A stretch of 64,000 nucleotides of DNA from Chitinophagaceae bacterium UBA7600. Lineage in GTDB: Bacteria; Bacteroidota; Bacteroidia; Chitinophagales; Chitinophagaceae. The position numbers and the translations under genes are program-made. The stretch is taken from contig DLKC01000083.1 of the NCBI GenBank assembly GCA_002478885.1, positions 1 through 64,000 of the forward strand, read 5' to 3'. A model generated the notes under the pieces. It had not been told where the DNA came from. It searched no databases and saw nothing but the letters and a program-made list of their open reading frames with translations. Shown piece by piece: positions 16,090-25,544 of this stretch (positions within the stretch are counted from its first letter, which is position 1; each line of letters begins with the position of its first letter).

Positions 16090-18216
16090 TTATAAATTAA
16101 TGGCAATTTTAAAAAGCCCTGTAATACCCGGCTGCTCCAATACGGTTGAATACAAAAAACCGTCAGCTGTTCTAAAGCCCGGGTCAAGCCATTGGGTATT
16201 AAACATATTCTGCACGCGAAAACTGGCCGTCACGCCGGCTTTGAACAACTCTTTTGTGCTCAGGCTGGCGTTGGTGAGAAAATACCCGGCAACAGGCCCG
16301 TAAGGGTCGGTTCGCGGCGACCGTCGCGGGCCCACCCAATTCCCGCTGACACTTAAGATGAACAGGTCCTCCAGGTGCACCGTAATCCCGGCGTTGCCCT
16401 TTACAGTAGCCATACCAGGTAATTGACCGGAATTGCCGGTTGCGAGATTTTTTCCCCAGGTATGCTGGTAAGTAAAATTTAAGAACGCAGCGATATTTTT
16501 TGCCACCACCATGTTCATACTAAACTCAGCGCCCGTAATCTTAAAAACGCCGGCATTTTTGTCGGGAATCAGCCCGGTAAGATTACCTAGTATAATTACA
16601 TCTGAAAGTTCGTTGCGAAAACCATTTACCTGTAACTGCAGGTTTTTCGACGCAGCATAGATCGCATTGATTTCGTAGGTACGTATCTTTTCCTTTTTTA
16701 TATGAAAGCTGCTGTCAGGTATCACCTGGTGGATTTCCAGGTTTGTGGGTGCACGGAATGCATTGCCAAACTGAAACTTGAAAGTAAGTTTCGGAGCAGG
16801 TTGATTTACGATGGCAATCCTTGGGCTTGCCGCATCGCCGAAGTAACTGTTGTGGTCGTAGCGCAAGCCGAGCGTGAAGTTTGTTTTACCAAGTAATGCA
16901 CTGCTGTAGACATATTGAAGATGGCTGCCAAAATTCTCTCTTAAGTCATATTTTCTTGGTAAAAACGTGGAATAGAGATTCAGCAGCGTGTCTTTGCCAT
17001 CCAGCAGGTAAATAGTGGTAAGATCGAGCGTTGACTGTCTTGCCCCGCTTTCCACGTTATCCTGGTAGTAATCAACCCCGGCAGAAATCGTATGTTTTTC
17101 GGAAGGAGCATAGCGGGCAGACAATTCCCCAAAAAGCCGGTTCGAGTAACTGGCGATCGGAACCCTTATTAACCTTGTGCCGGCAAGGGTGGCATATATG
17201 TAGGAGTCGTCGGCGGTGCCTGTTTCACGGTATACGACACGACCCAGTATATTCAATTTATCGCCGGGCTTGTATTCGTTTTGTATATACCAGGTGCGGA
17301 GATAAGAATTATCGAGCCCCGACTTTTCACCCCTGATATCTCTCTGGAGAACACCGAGTATACCAAGATTGCCATTCCCTTGCGAAGGAAGACCGAGATA
17401 AACAGTCGGGCTGTTTGAATAAGTGCCCCAACCCATGGGCGTTTGATAAACGCGGTACCCCAACGTGGTTTTGGATTTGGCCGCATAGTAACTTACCGCG
17501 CCATTGAAAGAAAACGCCTTGTCAACATACGAAGCGGTATAGTTTGGATCCCTGTTTGTAAATTTCGGTCCGTCCGTACTATACAGCGTTCCCGAAGCGG
17601 CAAATTCAAACTTGCCTTTCCGGGCGCCGAGATGTAGTTTTTGAAATATCGTATTGAAGCTGCCAAACCCTGTTTCAAAATGAAGCCCATCTATATTGCC
17701 GCCTTTTTTTGATATAATATTGATGATGCCGCCAAAAGCATTTGCCCCATACAATGCCGAAACAGGCCCCCAGATAATTTCTATCCTTTCCACACTGTGA
17801 AGGCTGTATGCCGGGCCGGCCATATCATTACTGCCGAGAATATTATTCTCCGCAATACCGTCGATCATCAATAATGCACGAAGGTTTTCGGCGCCATACA
17901 TACCCCTGAAATAAATAAGGGTAGGTGCATAGCCATTTATATGTATCATGTCAATACCCGGAATATCGCGCAATGCATCTTCCAGTTGTTCATACCCCCT
18001 TTCAGAAATCTGCCGGGCAGTTATAACAGTAATGGTAGATGGAGCCTCAGATGGCGTTTGCAGGTAGCCGGAAGCGCTTACCACTTTTATGTTCATCAGT
18101 TCCTCAAGGGAAAGATTTACAAGCTGGCTTACACCCGGCAGCGAATCATGCTGGGCTTTTATACATAGAGGGCATAAGAAAAGGAACAGGGCAAGAACTG
18201 GAATTCTCATACACAT
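16090..18216 (-). CDS. TonB-dependent outer-membrane receptor
   Basis: A 708-aa outer-membrane protein: signal peptide ~1-21 (LCIKA-Q), a short VNLSLEELMNIKVVSAS element, a plug domain (~55-170, with ITVITARQISERGYE and GPVSALYGANAFGGIINI), then a 22-strand-type barrel to residue 708, ending in IAINL. No SusD partner and no STN domain are present, so a small-molecule or cofactor ligand is more likely than a glycan. It is the first gene of a minus-strand series with YfiR, a kinase and a receiver, suggesting that ligand or envelope state at the outer membrane feeds that pathway. A second ATG lies two codons inside the chosen start. Confidence 0.9.
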   Translation of the reverse strand: MCMRIPVLALFLFLCPLCIKAQHDSLPGVSQLVNLSLEELMNIKVVSASGYLQTPSEAPSTITVITARQISERGYEQLEDALRDIPGIDMIHINGYAPTLIYFRGMYGAENLRALLMIDGIAENNILGSNDMAGPAYSLHSVERIEIIWGPVSALYGANAFGGIINIISKKGGNIDGLHFETGFGSFNTIFQKLHLGARKGKFEFAASGTLYSTDGPKFTNRDPNYTASYVDKAFSFNGAVSYYAAKSKTTLGYRVYQTPMGWGTYSNSPTVYLGLPSQGNGNLGILGVLQRDIRGEKSGLDNSYLRTWYIQNEYKPGDKLNILGRVVYRETGTADDSYIYATLAGTRLIRVPIASYSNRLFGELSARYAPSEKHTISAGVDYYQDNVESGARQSTLDLTTIYLLDGKDTLLNLYSTFLPRKYDLRENFGSHLQYVYSSALLGKTNFTLGLRYDHNSYFGDAASPRIAIVNQPAPKLTFKFQFGNAFRAPTNLEIHQVIPDSSFHIKKEKIRTYEINAIYAASKNLQLQVNGFRNELSDVIILGNLTGLIPDKNAGVFKITGAEFSMNMVVAKNIAAFLNFTYQHTWGKNLATGNSGQLPGMATVKGNAGITVHLEDLFILSVSGNWVGPRRSPRTDPYGPVAGYFLTNASLSTKELFKAGVTASFRVQNMFNTQWLDPGFRTADGFLYSTVLEQPGITGLFKIAINL

Positions 18217-18721
18217 AGGACGTCAGTTTGAAAAATATATGCCTAAGCGAAAGCTTTTGAAACTTTGTCGAAAAACATTAACATGGTGATTTTTTTCCCC
18301 ACTGGGGCAGAAAATGATCACTGACCGGCCTGGATATTTTTCACGATCAATCTCAGGATCATTTCGTCCTGATTTTTAGAGCAATCTTTTTTTGAACATT
18401 TGCGCTTTTGCAGTGGTCTTTAAAAAACCGGCACCAAATATTTCGTCTGGCAACTGTGTTCAGATTGCTGGTCTATGCTGCTCACGGGAAATAGGTAGTC
18501 TAAAACGATGCCAACAGTGAACACGGTTAAAAACCCAAAGGAAATTGTCACACACCACGGTCACCGCAGCCCCAATAAGCTTTTGGTAACCCGGTTGCGC
18601 AAAAAACATGCTTATGGTTTACCGCTTACACTGTACTATTTTTGAATGCATGAAAACGGGCAGGCGTAAAGCCGGGCCTAATCCTGCCGGAAATTCAATA
18701 ACGCCTCAATCATTATCTAGT

Positions 18722-20680
18722 ATGAAAAAGAAGACATGGCTTGCGTTTCTTTTATTCAACCTGTTATTTGTAAGTGCTTATGCGAACATAAGGCTGCATA
18801 ATATTTTTCAAAGCAATATGGTACTGCAAAGAGATATGCCATGCAATATCTGGGGCTGGGCAGACAAAGGTGAACAAGTAACAATAACGATAGATGGCGC
18901 AACTTATAAAACTGCTGCATCCAAAAACGGCAGCTGGATGATCGTGCTTCCAAAACATGCGGCAGGCGGCCCTTTTGACCTTGTAATAAAGGGCAACAAC
19001 TTTGTGGAATTGAAAAATATCCTGTATGGCGACTTATGGCTTTGCGGGGGACAAAGCAATATACAATTTCATGTAAATGAACTCAGTCAAAAAGAGGCCG
19101 ATGCGAAAAGAGACAACAACAGCAGCATCAGGATTTTTACCGCAGGGCTGGCTCTAGACTATATACCGCTTGATACGCTAAGCGGCGGGCAATGGCAGGT
19201 ATGCGACAGCAACAGCATCCAGGCGTTTTCAGCAGTGGCATTTTTTTTCGGGCGATACTTGCAGGAAAATCTGCAGGTGCCCATTGGCCTTATCAGCGAT
19301 AACCTGGGTGCCACTTCCGTTGAAACGTGGATGAGTGCAGGGGCGCTGCAACCCTTCCCGCAGTTTAAACCGTACTACGATGAATATCTTGCAGCGAAAA
19401 AGAGTTCGAAAGAAATCAATGCCGACTTTGAAAAAATAAAACCGCAATGGGAAAAGCAATATTATCATGCAAATGACCCGGGCATGCAATTGCATTGGTT
19501 CGATCCTGCAACCAATATCAGCGATTGGCAAGACATTGATGTTCCCGGTTACTGGAGCAACGACGACCTCAACAATTTTGATGGCTCCATATGGATGCGC
19601 CGCACATTTGATCTCCCGGCCGGGTATAAAGAAAAATCTTACCGTATAAGCCTCGGCCAGCTGGACGATTATGATATCACCTGGGTGAACGGTCATAAAG
19701 TGGGCGAAACTTTCGGCAATTACAACTGGCGTAATTATGATGTGCCCGATTCAATACTTAAACCAACAGGCAATGTAGTGGTGGCCCGCATATTTGATGC
19801 AGGCAATAAAGGCGGCATTTACAATATGTTCTGGGATCCAAGGCTCGCCGGCAAATGGAAATACAAAAAAGGGGTAAGCATTAATGCCGCCGATTTTAAG
19901 AGGCCCCCTGTCGTTAACAATTATATTTTCGGCACACCAGCGATGTTGTTCAATGGATGCATTGCGCCGCTGACAAATCTTTCCATCAAAGGAGTAATAT
20001 GGTACCAGGGTGAAGCAAATGCCGGGCGTGCAGAAGAATACCGGTCGCTTTTTCCTGCATTTATTAAGGACTGGCGCAGGCAGTTTAAACAAGACAGTCT
20101 TCCTTTTCTTTTTGTGCAGCTCGCCAATTTTATGGCAGAACCCCAGCAACCCGGCAACAGTGAGTGGGCCGAACTGCGCGATGCGCAAGCCGCTGCATTA
20201 GACTTGCCAAACACAGGTATGGCTACAGCCATAGACATTGGTGAAGCAAATGATATTCATCCTAAAAACAAAAAAGACGTTGGCGAACGGCTTGCATTGG
20301 CTGCACTAAAGAATATTTACCATTATAACAGCGCTTATACAAGCCCGGTCTATGACAAGATGGACATAAAAAAAGACAGCATCATTATTTCTTTCAAAGA
20401 AGCACCGGAACTTGTTGTAAAGAACAAATATGGCTATGTATATGGCTTTGCCATTGCAGGTGGCGATCATGTTTTTCATTGGGCACATGCTTATGTAAAC
20501 AACAACAAAGTAGTTGTTTACAGTCCTGATGTTCCTTCACCGGTTGCCGTAAGATATGCATGGGCCGATAATCCCGGTGCATTAAACCTTTACAGCAACA
20601 AAGGCTTACCCGTGGCGCCTTTCAGAACAGATGACCTGCCGCTGAGTACTGCAGGAAAAAAATTCGAATACGTTCCCTGA
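18722..20680 (+). CDS. Sialate O-acetylesterase family SGNH esterase
   Basis: A 652-aa exported esterase predicted to remove O-acetyl groups from sialic acid or other glycans. ATG 18722 gives the signal peptide [22 protein letters not shown] beta-sandwich (~25-100) precedes the catalytic domain: GGQSN with nucleophile Ser (~107), [11 protein letters not shown] with the Gly/Asn oxyanion residues, and DIHPKNK with the catalytic Asp-His pair (~530). An inserted jelly-roll domain of the beta-galactosidase type (~265-385, VPGYWS ... WMRRTF ... WVNGHKVG) is usual for the long Bacteroidota form. The preceding 505-bp gap holds no clear gene. Confidence 0.9.
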   Translation: MKKKTWLAFLLFNLLFVSAYANIRLHNIFQSNMVLQRDMPCNIWGWADKGEQVTITIDGATYKTAASKNGSWMIVLPKHAAGGPFDLVIKGNNFVELKNILYGDLWLCGGQSNIQFHVNELSQKEADAKRDNNSSIRIFTAGLALDYIPLDTLSGGQWQVCDSNSIQAFSAVAFFFGRYLQENLQVPIGLISDNLGATSVETWMSAGALQPFPQFKPYYDEYLAAKKSSKEINADFEKIKPQWEKQYYHANDPGMQLHWFDPATNISDWQDIDVPGYWSNDDLNNFDGSIWMRRTFDLPAGYKEKSYRISLGQLDDYDITWVNGHKVGETFGNYNWRNYDVPDSILKPTGNVVVARIFDAGNKGGIYNMFWDPRLAGKWKYKKGVSINAADFKRPPVVNNYIFGTPAMLFNGCIAPLTNLSIKGVIWYQGEANAGRAEEYRSLFPAFIKDWRRQFKQDSLPFLFVQLANFMAEPQQPGNSEWAELRDAQAAALDLPNTGMATAIDIGEANDIHPKNKKDVGERLALAALKNIYHYNSAYTSPVYDKMDIKKDSIIISFKEAPELVVKNKYGYVYGFAIAGGDHVFHWAHAYVNNNKVVVYSPDVPSPVAVRYAWADNPGALNLYSNKGLPVAPFRTDDLPLSTAGKKFEYVP

Positions 20681-20692
20681 TCTTTCTTATGA

Positions 20693-20877
20693 ACCCGGCT
20701 GCACCGCTGCGATGCTGCATCGTTGCGTCGCACACTTGTACAGCAGATCCGGGCTTGGGCGAAGCAGGAAATACAATGCAGGCAAACGGCATGCTTTGAC
20801 CCGGATTAGCTGAATAGTGTTTTGAACGCAGAAGTGTGCGACGCAACTGCAGTTGAAACAGGTTTAACTGCCGGGCT
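20693..20877. repeat. Dispersed repeat doublet d/e (inverted pair)
   Basis: Left unit runs from ACCCGGCTG at 20693 to core TTGCGTCGCACACTTGT at 20723-20739. Right unit is inverted, core 20830-20846, outer end CTGCCGGGC finishing about 20877. The pair spans the gap between two convergent genes and could fold into a long hairpin. Confidence 0.85.
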
Positions 20878-20896
20878 CAAAATAATGGCTTTCTTC

Positions 20897-23461
20897 TTAT
20901 GGCTGTATTACAATGCTAACTGCTTCGCCAAGTGCCTCGCCCGATATAAATAACGTGTAAACGCCCGCCGCCGGCTTTGCACCCAACGACAGTTTATACA
21001 GGCTGCCGGGCTGTACGGGCATTGACCTGGTGACTACCACATCGCCGTTCATGCTGCTGAGCCGTGCATGCAGCTGCTTACCGTGATAATTGTCCACTTG
21101 AAAAAACAGGTCATTGCCGGTAACCGGGTTGGGAAAAACCTTTACAACCGGTCTCAGAAAATTAAACTTAACGAGTTGCGCTTCTGACAACGTAATATTG
21201 TTGTGGTCGATTTGCTTTAGCCTGTAATAATTATCGCCGTTAAGCGGCTTGCCATCGTAAGTATGGTAGTCCCTGCGTTGAAGCGAATGGCCTTTGCTGC
21301 TGGAGGAAGCAATGACTTCCCAATTGGTCTTGCCATCTTTGCTTCGTTCAATTTCGAAACGGCCATCGCCGTTTTCGGTTACGGTTCTCCATTCCAACAA
21401 TACTTTTTCATTGGCAGCACTTGCAGCAAATGCCTCCGGCTGAAGCGTTGTGGGCGCATCTTTAAAAGGCGACAGACTTTTAAGATCGGCTTTTATAAAA
21501 GTAGGCCAGTAAACCGTTTTATCGTCGAGCATCTGTCCAATATCGCCGATGTTTGAATAGGAAAGTGTGTACACGCCGTTATTGGCAGTTTCTTCGTGTA
21601 TAACGCCAAAATAAGTGAAGATATCGGCCTGCCCTTCTATCTGGCCTACTATAGTACGGCCGCCCCATGGCCCTGCCGGCGATTGGGCGAATTCAGCTTC
21701 CATTTTATCATTGGATGGGGTCATAAACACCGACACATAATGATTGGGGCCAAGCCTCGATACCGAATACAACTCCACATCCGCGATCTCTTTGCTGTTG
21801 TGGTAATCGTAACTCCAGCCCGTGTCCGTTAGAAATTGCCAGGGTGTTGTAACAGATAAGTGGCCCGTAGGAAACCGCGCAACAATTGCGTGGCTTTCGT
21901 ATGGGTTTATTTCGTGTTTGCTATAAGCATAAGTGTAGCCATCATCAGCTTTTACCAGTGTACCATACTGAACTGAGTCAATAAACGGCATGTATTGTAT
22001 GCTGCGCAGTGTAAGATCGGGAAGCGAAAAAACACCAATAGCTTCCCGGTTGCCGTAAGTCAGCGGGTCGTTGGCATTCTGCTGGCGTGTGTCGGGTAAC
22101 AATATTTTAAGTGAATCATTTTCCACGGTAAGGTCACGGGGCCAGAAAAAGTCGTCATAACCCTGGGGATCAGGTGGAATCATAACAGCCTGCGGTGCGG
22201 CAACTGTTCCGCCGATCTTTGTTACAAGGTTACCATTGGGTTTTGCGGCGTCCTGCACGATCAATGTGTTGCGCAAAAGCTGGTGGGTTTCCATTGAATT
22301 GGTAGTGCTGTCGTTGTAGCCATACCAACCATCGGAGCAGGTCCATACGGTTCTGCCGTCGGGCAAAGGTTCTGAGTAAACGCCGTCTGCAGAAAGCCAG
22401 GAATAGGCATTTTCCGCTCTTTTGTTTTGCCACATGTAATTCATAGAAACATCTATGGCAGCATTGTTTTCGTCGAGCAATTCCACGTTATCGATTACAT
22501 ACTGCGTTGCTTGCTGAAACAAAAATGCGATGCTGGCAGAAGAAGATTGTGCCTTAAATGCAAACTGAAATTCTTCCCAGCCCGTGTATAATTTATAATC
22601 ATACAAAAGTGTTTTTGAGCCTTTCACAGCCAGTTGCAGTTTAGCAGCATTCTTTTTGGCTTTTGCCCAAAAGCGAACCATATAGGTTTTGCCTGCAGTT
22701 AATGCCGTAGCTTTATGCACCAACCTTATGTCTGTTGACTTACCGGTAGCAGCAACATTTACAAACAGAGCTTTGACGCCATCCCGGTGCAGCGTGTCGA
22801 CAAAAGAATAGTTTGCAGCTGCAGCACCTGTGGCGCTGAAAGTCCAATCCTGCAAATCATTTTCAAAGCTTCCATTAGATATACTTTTTGGGTTGACATT
22901 GATCGTGGCCGACGTTTGAAGCGTAGGCAACGCAACGGGGTAATCGTTCCCCGGAACGCGGAAATAATAAACCGTACCGGGCGAAATATTCCCGGTAGGC
23001 TTTAAACAGTATTCAAATTCCGTACTGGTATTATTCGCCATTTGTAACGCCAGTGTAGTTGTGCGAACCAATACTTTGCCCGCAGCAAAAGGATTGGCGG
23101 AACCTGTGATTTGCCGCGTTGTGGCAGCCAGGTCGGGGATATACGAATTTGCATTTGCAAGTACAAAAGCATTGTTGCCTTGAAGTGAGGTAACATATCT
23201 CCATGGGCCATCAGGTGCAGACGCATATTGAAGATTGCTGTTAATTCCCTTCACATCGCCGGTTGTATTATTGAATTGAATGCGCAACCTGATTACACTG
23301 TCGACCGACCGCACAATAATAGGTTTGTTTTGTGCGGCCTTCCATGTCGCGGAAGATTCGCCGCCGTTGTCGTTTCGCCAGCGCCAGTTGTTTTGAGTCG
23401 TAAATGCAAAAGAGACCGATACGGTACAACACAGCAAGAGCAACAGCAGAATCTTTTTCAT
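20897..23461 (-). CDS. Type IX-secreted multidomain protein, glycan-associated, unknown enzyme class
   Basis: An 854-aa exported protein. Seen in order: signal peptide (~1-19), a beta-sandwich (~20-190), a carbohydrate-binding-like domain of CBM4/9 type (~195-335, SISNGSFENDLQDWTF), a ~340-residue propeller-like region (~345-690, with RTVWTCSDGWYGYND and DDFFWPRD) resembling DUF5005/DUF4185 families, an FN3-like linker (~700-780, LLEWRTVTENGDGRFEIERS) and a type A sorting domain (~785-854, VFPNPVTGNDLFF). The sorting domain marks export by type IX secretion. The exact propeller family is from memory and uncertain. A glycan-binding or glycoside-cleaving role is inference. Confidence 0.8.
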   Translation of the reverse strand: MKKILLLLLLCCTVSVSFAFTTQNNWRWRNDNGGESSATWKAAQNKPIIVRSVDSVIRLRIQFNNTTGDVKGINSNLQYASAPDGPWRYVTSLQGNNAFVLANANSYIPDLAATTRQITGSANPFAAGKVLVRTTTLALQMANNTSTEFEYCLKPTGNISPGTVYYFRVPGNDYPVALPTLQTSATINVNPKSISNGSFENDLQDWTFSATGAAAANYSFVDTLHRDGVKALFVNVAATGKSTDIRLVHKATALTAGKTYMVRFWAKAKKNAAKLQLAVKGSKTLLYDYKLYTGWEEFQFAFKAQSSSASIAFLFQQATQYVIDNVELLDENNAAIDVSMNYMWQNKRAENAYSWLSADGVYSEPLPDGRTVWTCSDGWYGYNDSTTNSMETHQLLRNTLIVQDAAKPNGNLVTKIGGTVAAPQAVMIPPDPQGYDDFFWPRDLTVENDSLKILLPDTRQQNANDPLTYGNREAIGVFSLPDLTLRSIQYMPFIDSVQYGTLVKADDGYTYAYSKHEINPYESHAIVARFPTGHLSVTTPWQFLTDTGWSYDYHNSKEIADVELYSVSRLGPNHYVSVFMTPSNDKMEAEFAQSPAGPWGGRTIVGQIEGQADIFTYFGVIHEETANNGVYTLSYSNIGDIGQMLDDKTVYWPTFIKADLKSLSPFKDAPTTLQPEAFAASAANEKVLLEWRTVTENGDGRFEIERSKDGKTNWEVIASSSSKGHSLQRRDYHTYDGKPLNGDNYYRLKQIDHNNITLSEAQLVKFNFLRPVVKVFPNPVTGNDLFFQVDNYHGKQLHARLSSMNGDVVVTRSMPVQPGSLYKLSLGAKPAAGVYTLFISGEALGEAVSIVIQP

Positions 23462-23597
23462 AATGAGTTATTGAATTATAAAAAGCGCGTCGATGTTTAT
23501 GCATTACACAATAAACAAGGCTGCAAAATTACCGGTCTGGTTATTGTGTTTTTAATATAAAATTCAACATCGTGTAAACCGGGTTAAAACATTTGTT

Positions 23598-23747
23598 ATG
23601 ATACGCAAACTTAAATCAGGACAATACAGGTTGTATAGTGCAAAAAAAGACGCCAAAACCAACAAGCGTAAAAACCTTGGCACATTTGATTCACTTGAAG
23701 CAGCTAAAAAACACGAAAAGGAAATCCAATATTTCAAAAGGCACTAA
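23598..23747 (+). CDS. Small basic conserved protein, unknown function
   Basis: A 49-aa protein (MIRKLKSGQYRLYSAKKD ... LGTFDSLEAAKKHEKEI ... FKRH). It resembles a small conserved family seen in many bacteria with the pattern RKxxSGxYRLYSRKKxxxT...RNLGTF...EAAxxHEREVxxFK; that recognition is from memory. It is short enough to be missed by gene finders. It has no membrane segment or signal. The lipoprotein gene begins 15 bp downstream, so they may be cotranscribed. Confidence 0.7.
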   Translation: MIRKLKSGQYRLYSAKKDAKTNKRKNLGTFDSLEAAKKHEKEIQYFKRH

Positions 23748-23762
23748 GAATTGGCAACAGTT

Positions 23763-24047
23763 ATGCAACAATTAAGATCAATAGACAGCACGAGTTTCAA
23801 AACAAGCCCGACATACAATCATAGGTTATTATCTTTACTCGTTTTCATTATTCTGACTTCCTACATCAGCGCTTGTGGCAATGCCAATCCAAACAAGGTG
23901 ATTACAGATAGTGCCGGCAGTTCTTCGGGTGTGGACAGTATGCCGGTTGTTAAACCGCCTGTTACAGACAGCAACAGCGTTATTATTACAGCACCCGTTA
24001 ATGACAGCAATGTAAAAGTTCCTGATACCAGTGGCCTTAAACGCTGA
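23763..24047 (+). CDS. Small lipoprotein, unknown function
   Basis: A 94-aa protein from ATG 23763 (a TTG at 23751 is possible). It has a hydrophilic start, a hydrophobic run (LLSLLVFIILTSY) and the lipobox ISAC at about residues 37-40. The mature part is low-complexity, rich in Ser, Asn, Asp, Val and Pro, ending in DTSGLKR. No domain is seen. It resembles the lipoprotein at 9711-9917 in style. Confidence 0.6.
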   Translation: MQQLRSIDSTSFKTSPTYNHRLLSLLVFIILTSYISACGNANPNKVITDSAGSSSGVDSMPVVKPPVTDSNSVIITAPVNDSNVKVPDTSGLKR

Positions 24048-24069
24048 TCACTCACAGCGTCAAAGTAAT

Positions 24070-24726
24070 TTACTTTAACCTGTGCCCGATCCACCTGGCT
24101 GTTTCCTGCACCAGTACCGACATCACATCTTTTTTCCCGGCCTTAAAAGCATGATCGGCACCTTCAATCTTGATAAGTGTCGCATGCTTCAACGATGCGT
24201 GAACAGACTCGATCAAATCCCATGTTGCCAGTTCATCTTTTGTACCCTGCAGGAAAAGCATCGGCTGCTTTACCTTTTGCAAATGTTCCGCACGTTCGGT
24301 AGAAGGTTTACCGGCCGGGTGCAATGGAAAACCATAAAAAATAATGCCTTTTACCTGTGTGTTGTAATGCTCCGATAAATATTGTGAGCTCATTCTTCCG
24401 CCAAAAGACTTTCCGGCAACAAACAGCGGGAGCGACGGAAATAGTTCCTGTGTTGTTGAAATTGCCGCGGCGATGGTTTTATGTGCAACGGGAGGCCTGT
24501 CTGCCGGCCCTTTCTTCTTTTCCATAAAGGGAAAATTAAACCGCATGGTAGCAATTCCGCTTGCAGCGAGTGCATTCGCGAGTGACAGCATAAAGGAATG
24601 ATTCATACCTGCTCCTGCGCCATGTGCCAGCGTTACAATACAGTTGCAATTATCGGGCATTATATATTCAGCCGATACATGTCCAATCTCAGGTGATACA
24701 GCGATCGTTAATGGTTGTGTATTCAT
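24070..24726 (-). CDS. Alpha/beta hydrolase (TEX30/KANL3-like, dienelactone-hydrolase type)
   Basis: A 218-aa cytoplasmic hydrolase of unknown substrate. Seen: oxyanion segment AHGAGAGMNH (~35-44), nucleophile elbow GKSFGGRMSS (Ser ~105), acid-bearing FLQGTKDELA (~160-170) and the final His in GADHAFK (~193). ATG 24726 is chosen because the residues before it are not family-like. It is the usual length for these small hydrolases. A repeat doublet lies directly upstream. Confidence 0.85.
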   Translation of the reverse strand: MNTQPLTIAVSPEIGHVSAEYIMPDNCNCIVTLAHGAGAGMNHSFMLSLANALAASGIATMRFNFPFMEKKKGPADRPPVAHKTIAAAISTTQELFPSLPLFVAGKSFGGRMSSQYLSEHYNTQVKGIIFYGFPLHPAGKPSTERAEHLQKVKQPMLFLQGTKDELATWDLIESVHASLKHATLIKIEGADHAFKAGKKDVMSVLVQETARWIGHRLK

Positions 24727-24801
24727 GGAGCGCTGGTTTTTAGTGCGCTTAAAAATAATACATGCAGGCAGACCAGGCTTGCAAAATCGCATTTATTTTG
24801 A

Positions 24802-25010
24802 TACCAGCTAAATAGTTTCATGGCGCCGGCTGTTGCGTCGCACCCTTCAACTGCAGCAACACACGGGATCATACATCACCGCTGTGATACAATTAAAAGC
24901 AATAACGGAAATTACTACGAACGTGAATCAGCCGCATATTGATGCCTGTGGAGCCCACAGCACAAGTGTGCGACGCAACAGGTGATGCCATACTGCGAAT
25001 AAGCTGGGCC
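24802..25010. repeat. Dispersed repeat doublet f/g (inverted pair)
   Basis: Left unit starts near TACCAGCT at 24802 with TTTCATGGC and core TTGCGTCGCACCCTTCA at 24833-24849. Right unit has core ACAAGTGTGCGACGCAA at 24962-24978 and outer AGCTGGGC ending about 25010. It occupies the gap between the hydrolase and the receiver gene, both on the minus strand. Confidence 0.85.
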
Positions 25011-25033
25011 ATGACATATGGATTTAGGAACGG

Positions 25034-25396
25034 CTAGCTTTTGGCAAAAACGGCGTTTATTTTTTTGAGCAGCTCTTTTGGTTTGATCGGCTTTTCGATA
25101 AAATCGTCGCATCCGTATTGTTCGTAATCAAGTTTCGAAGTAATTATTCCCGAGAATAGAATAATCCGGATGTTCTTTGTGCGGCTGTTGCTTTTAACCT
25201 GCAAACAAATATCCCTGCCGTCAAGATCTGTGAGGTTAATGTCGAGCAAAATAATATCGGGTTTAAATGTTTCGATCATCTTAAAGGCTGTCATATCCCG
25301 CGACAGGATGGCCGTTGGGTAGCCATTAAATTCAAGCAGTTCTTTAATAAGGTATAGCGTGTCTTCGTTGTCGTCTATAACTAAAATTCGGGGCAT
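25034..25396 (-). CDS. Single-domain response regulator (receiver)
   Basis: A 120-aa CheY-like receiver: acidic pocket IDDN (residues 7-10), phosphoacceptor Asp52 (ILLDINL), Ser in LFSG, Lys in EKPI. No output domain. No kinase is adjacent; the FAD oxidoreductase upstream is not an obvious partner. It is closest in style to the receiver at 13550, so crosstalk with the kinases at 13951 or 29823 is conceivable but unproven. Confidence 0.9.
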   Translation of the reverse strand: MPRILVIDDNEDTLYLIKELLEFNGYPTAILSRDMTAFKMIETFKPDIILLDINLTDLDGRDICLQVKSNSRTKNIRIILFSGIITSKLDYEQYGCDDFIEKPIKPKELLKKINAVFAKS

Positions 25397-25544
25397 TTTT
25401 TATTTTTAAACTTTGTAAAAAGGAGTTTTTTTTAAGCACGATTTTTATAGCAGACAAAACCTGGAAAATTTGCTTTGTATATAATAAACATATCGTATGC
25501 CAATATGGTTGACAAACGGGCTTACCATAAAATGTAAGCAGTTT

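Noticed and set aside
18349..18378. Hairpin TCAGGA/TCCTGA followed by TTTTTA
   Set aside because: Resembles a terminator, but the stem is only 6 bp and no gene leads into it on the plus strand.
18508..18645. 45-codon plus-strand frame ahead of the esterase
   Set aside because: Starts with ATG and looks somewhat protein-like, but has no family, no clear ribosome site, and such lengths arise by chance.
23748..23763. Sigma-54-like match TGGCAACAGTTATGC
   Set aside because: It lies only a few bases before the ATG of the lipoprotein, leaving no room for a transcript leader.
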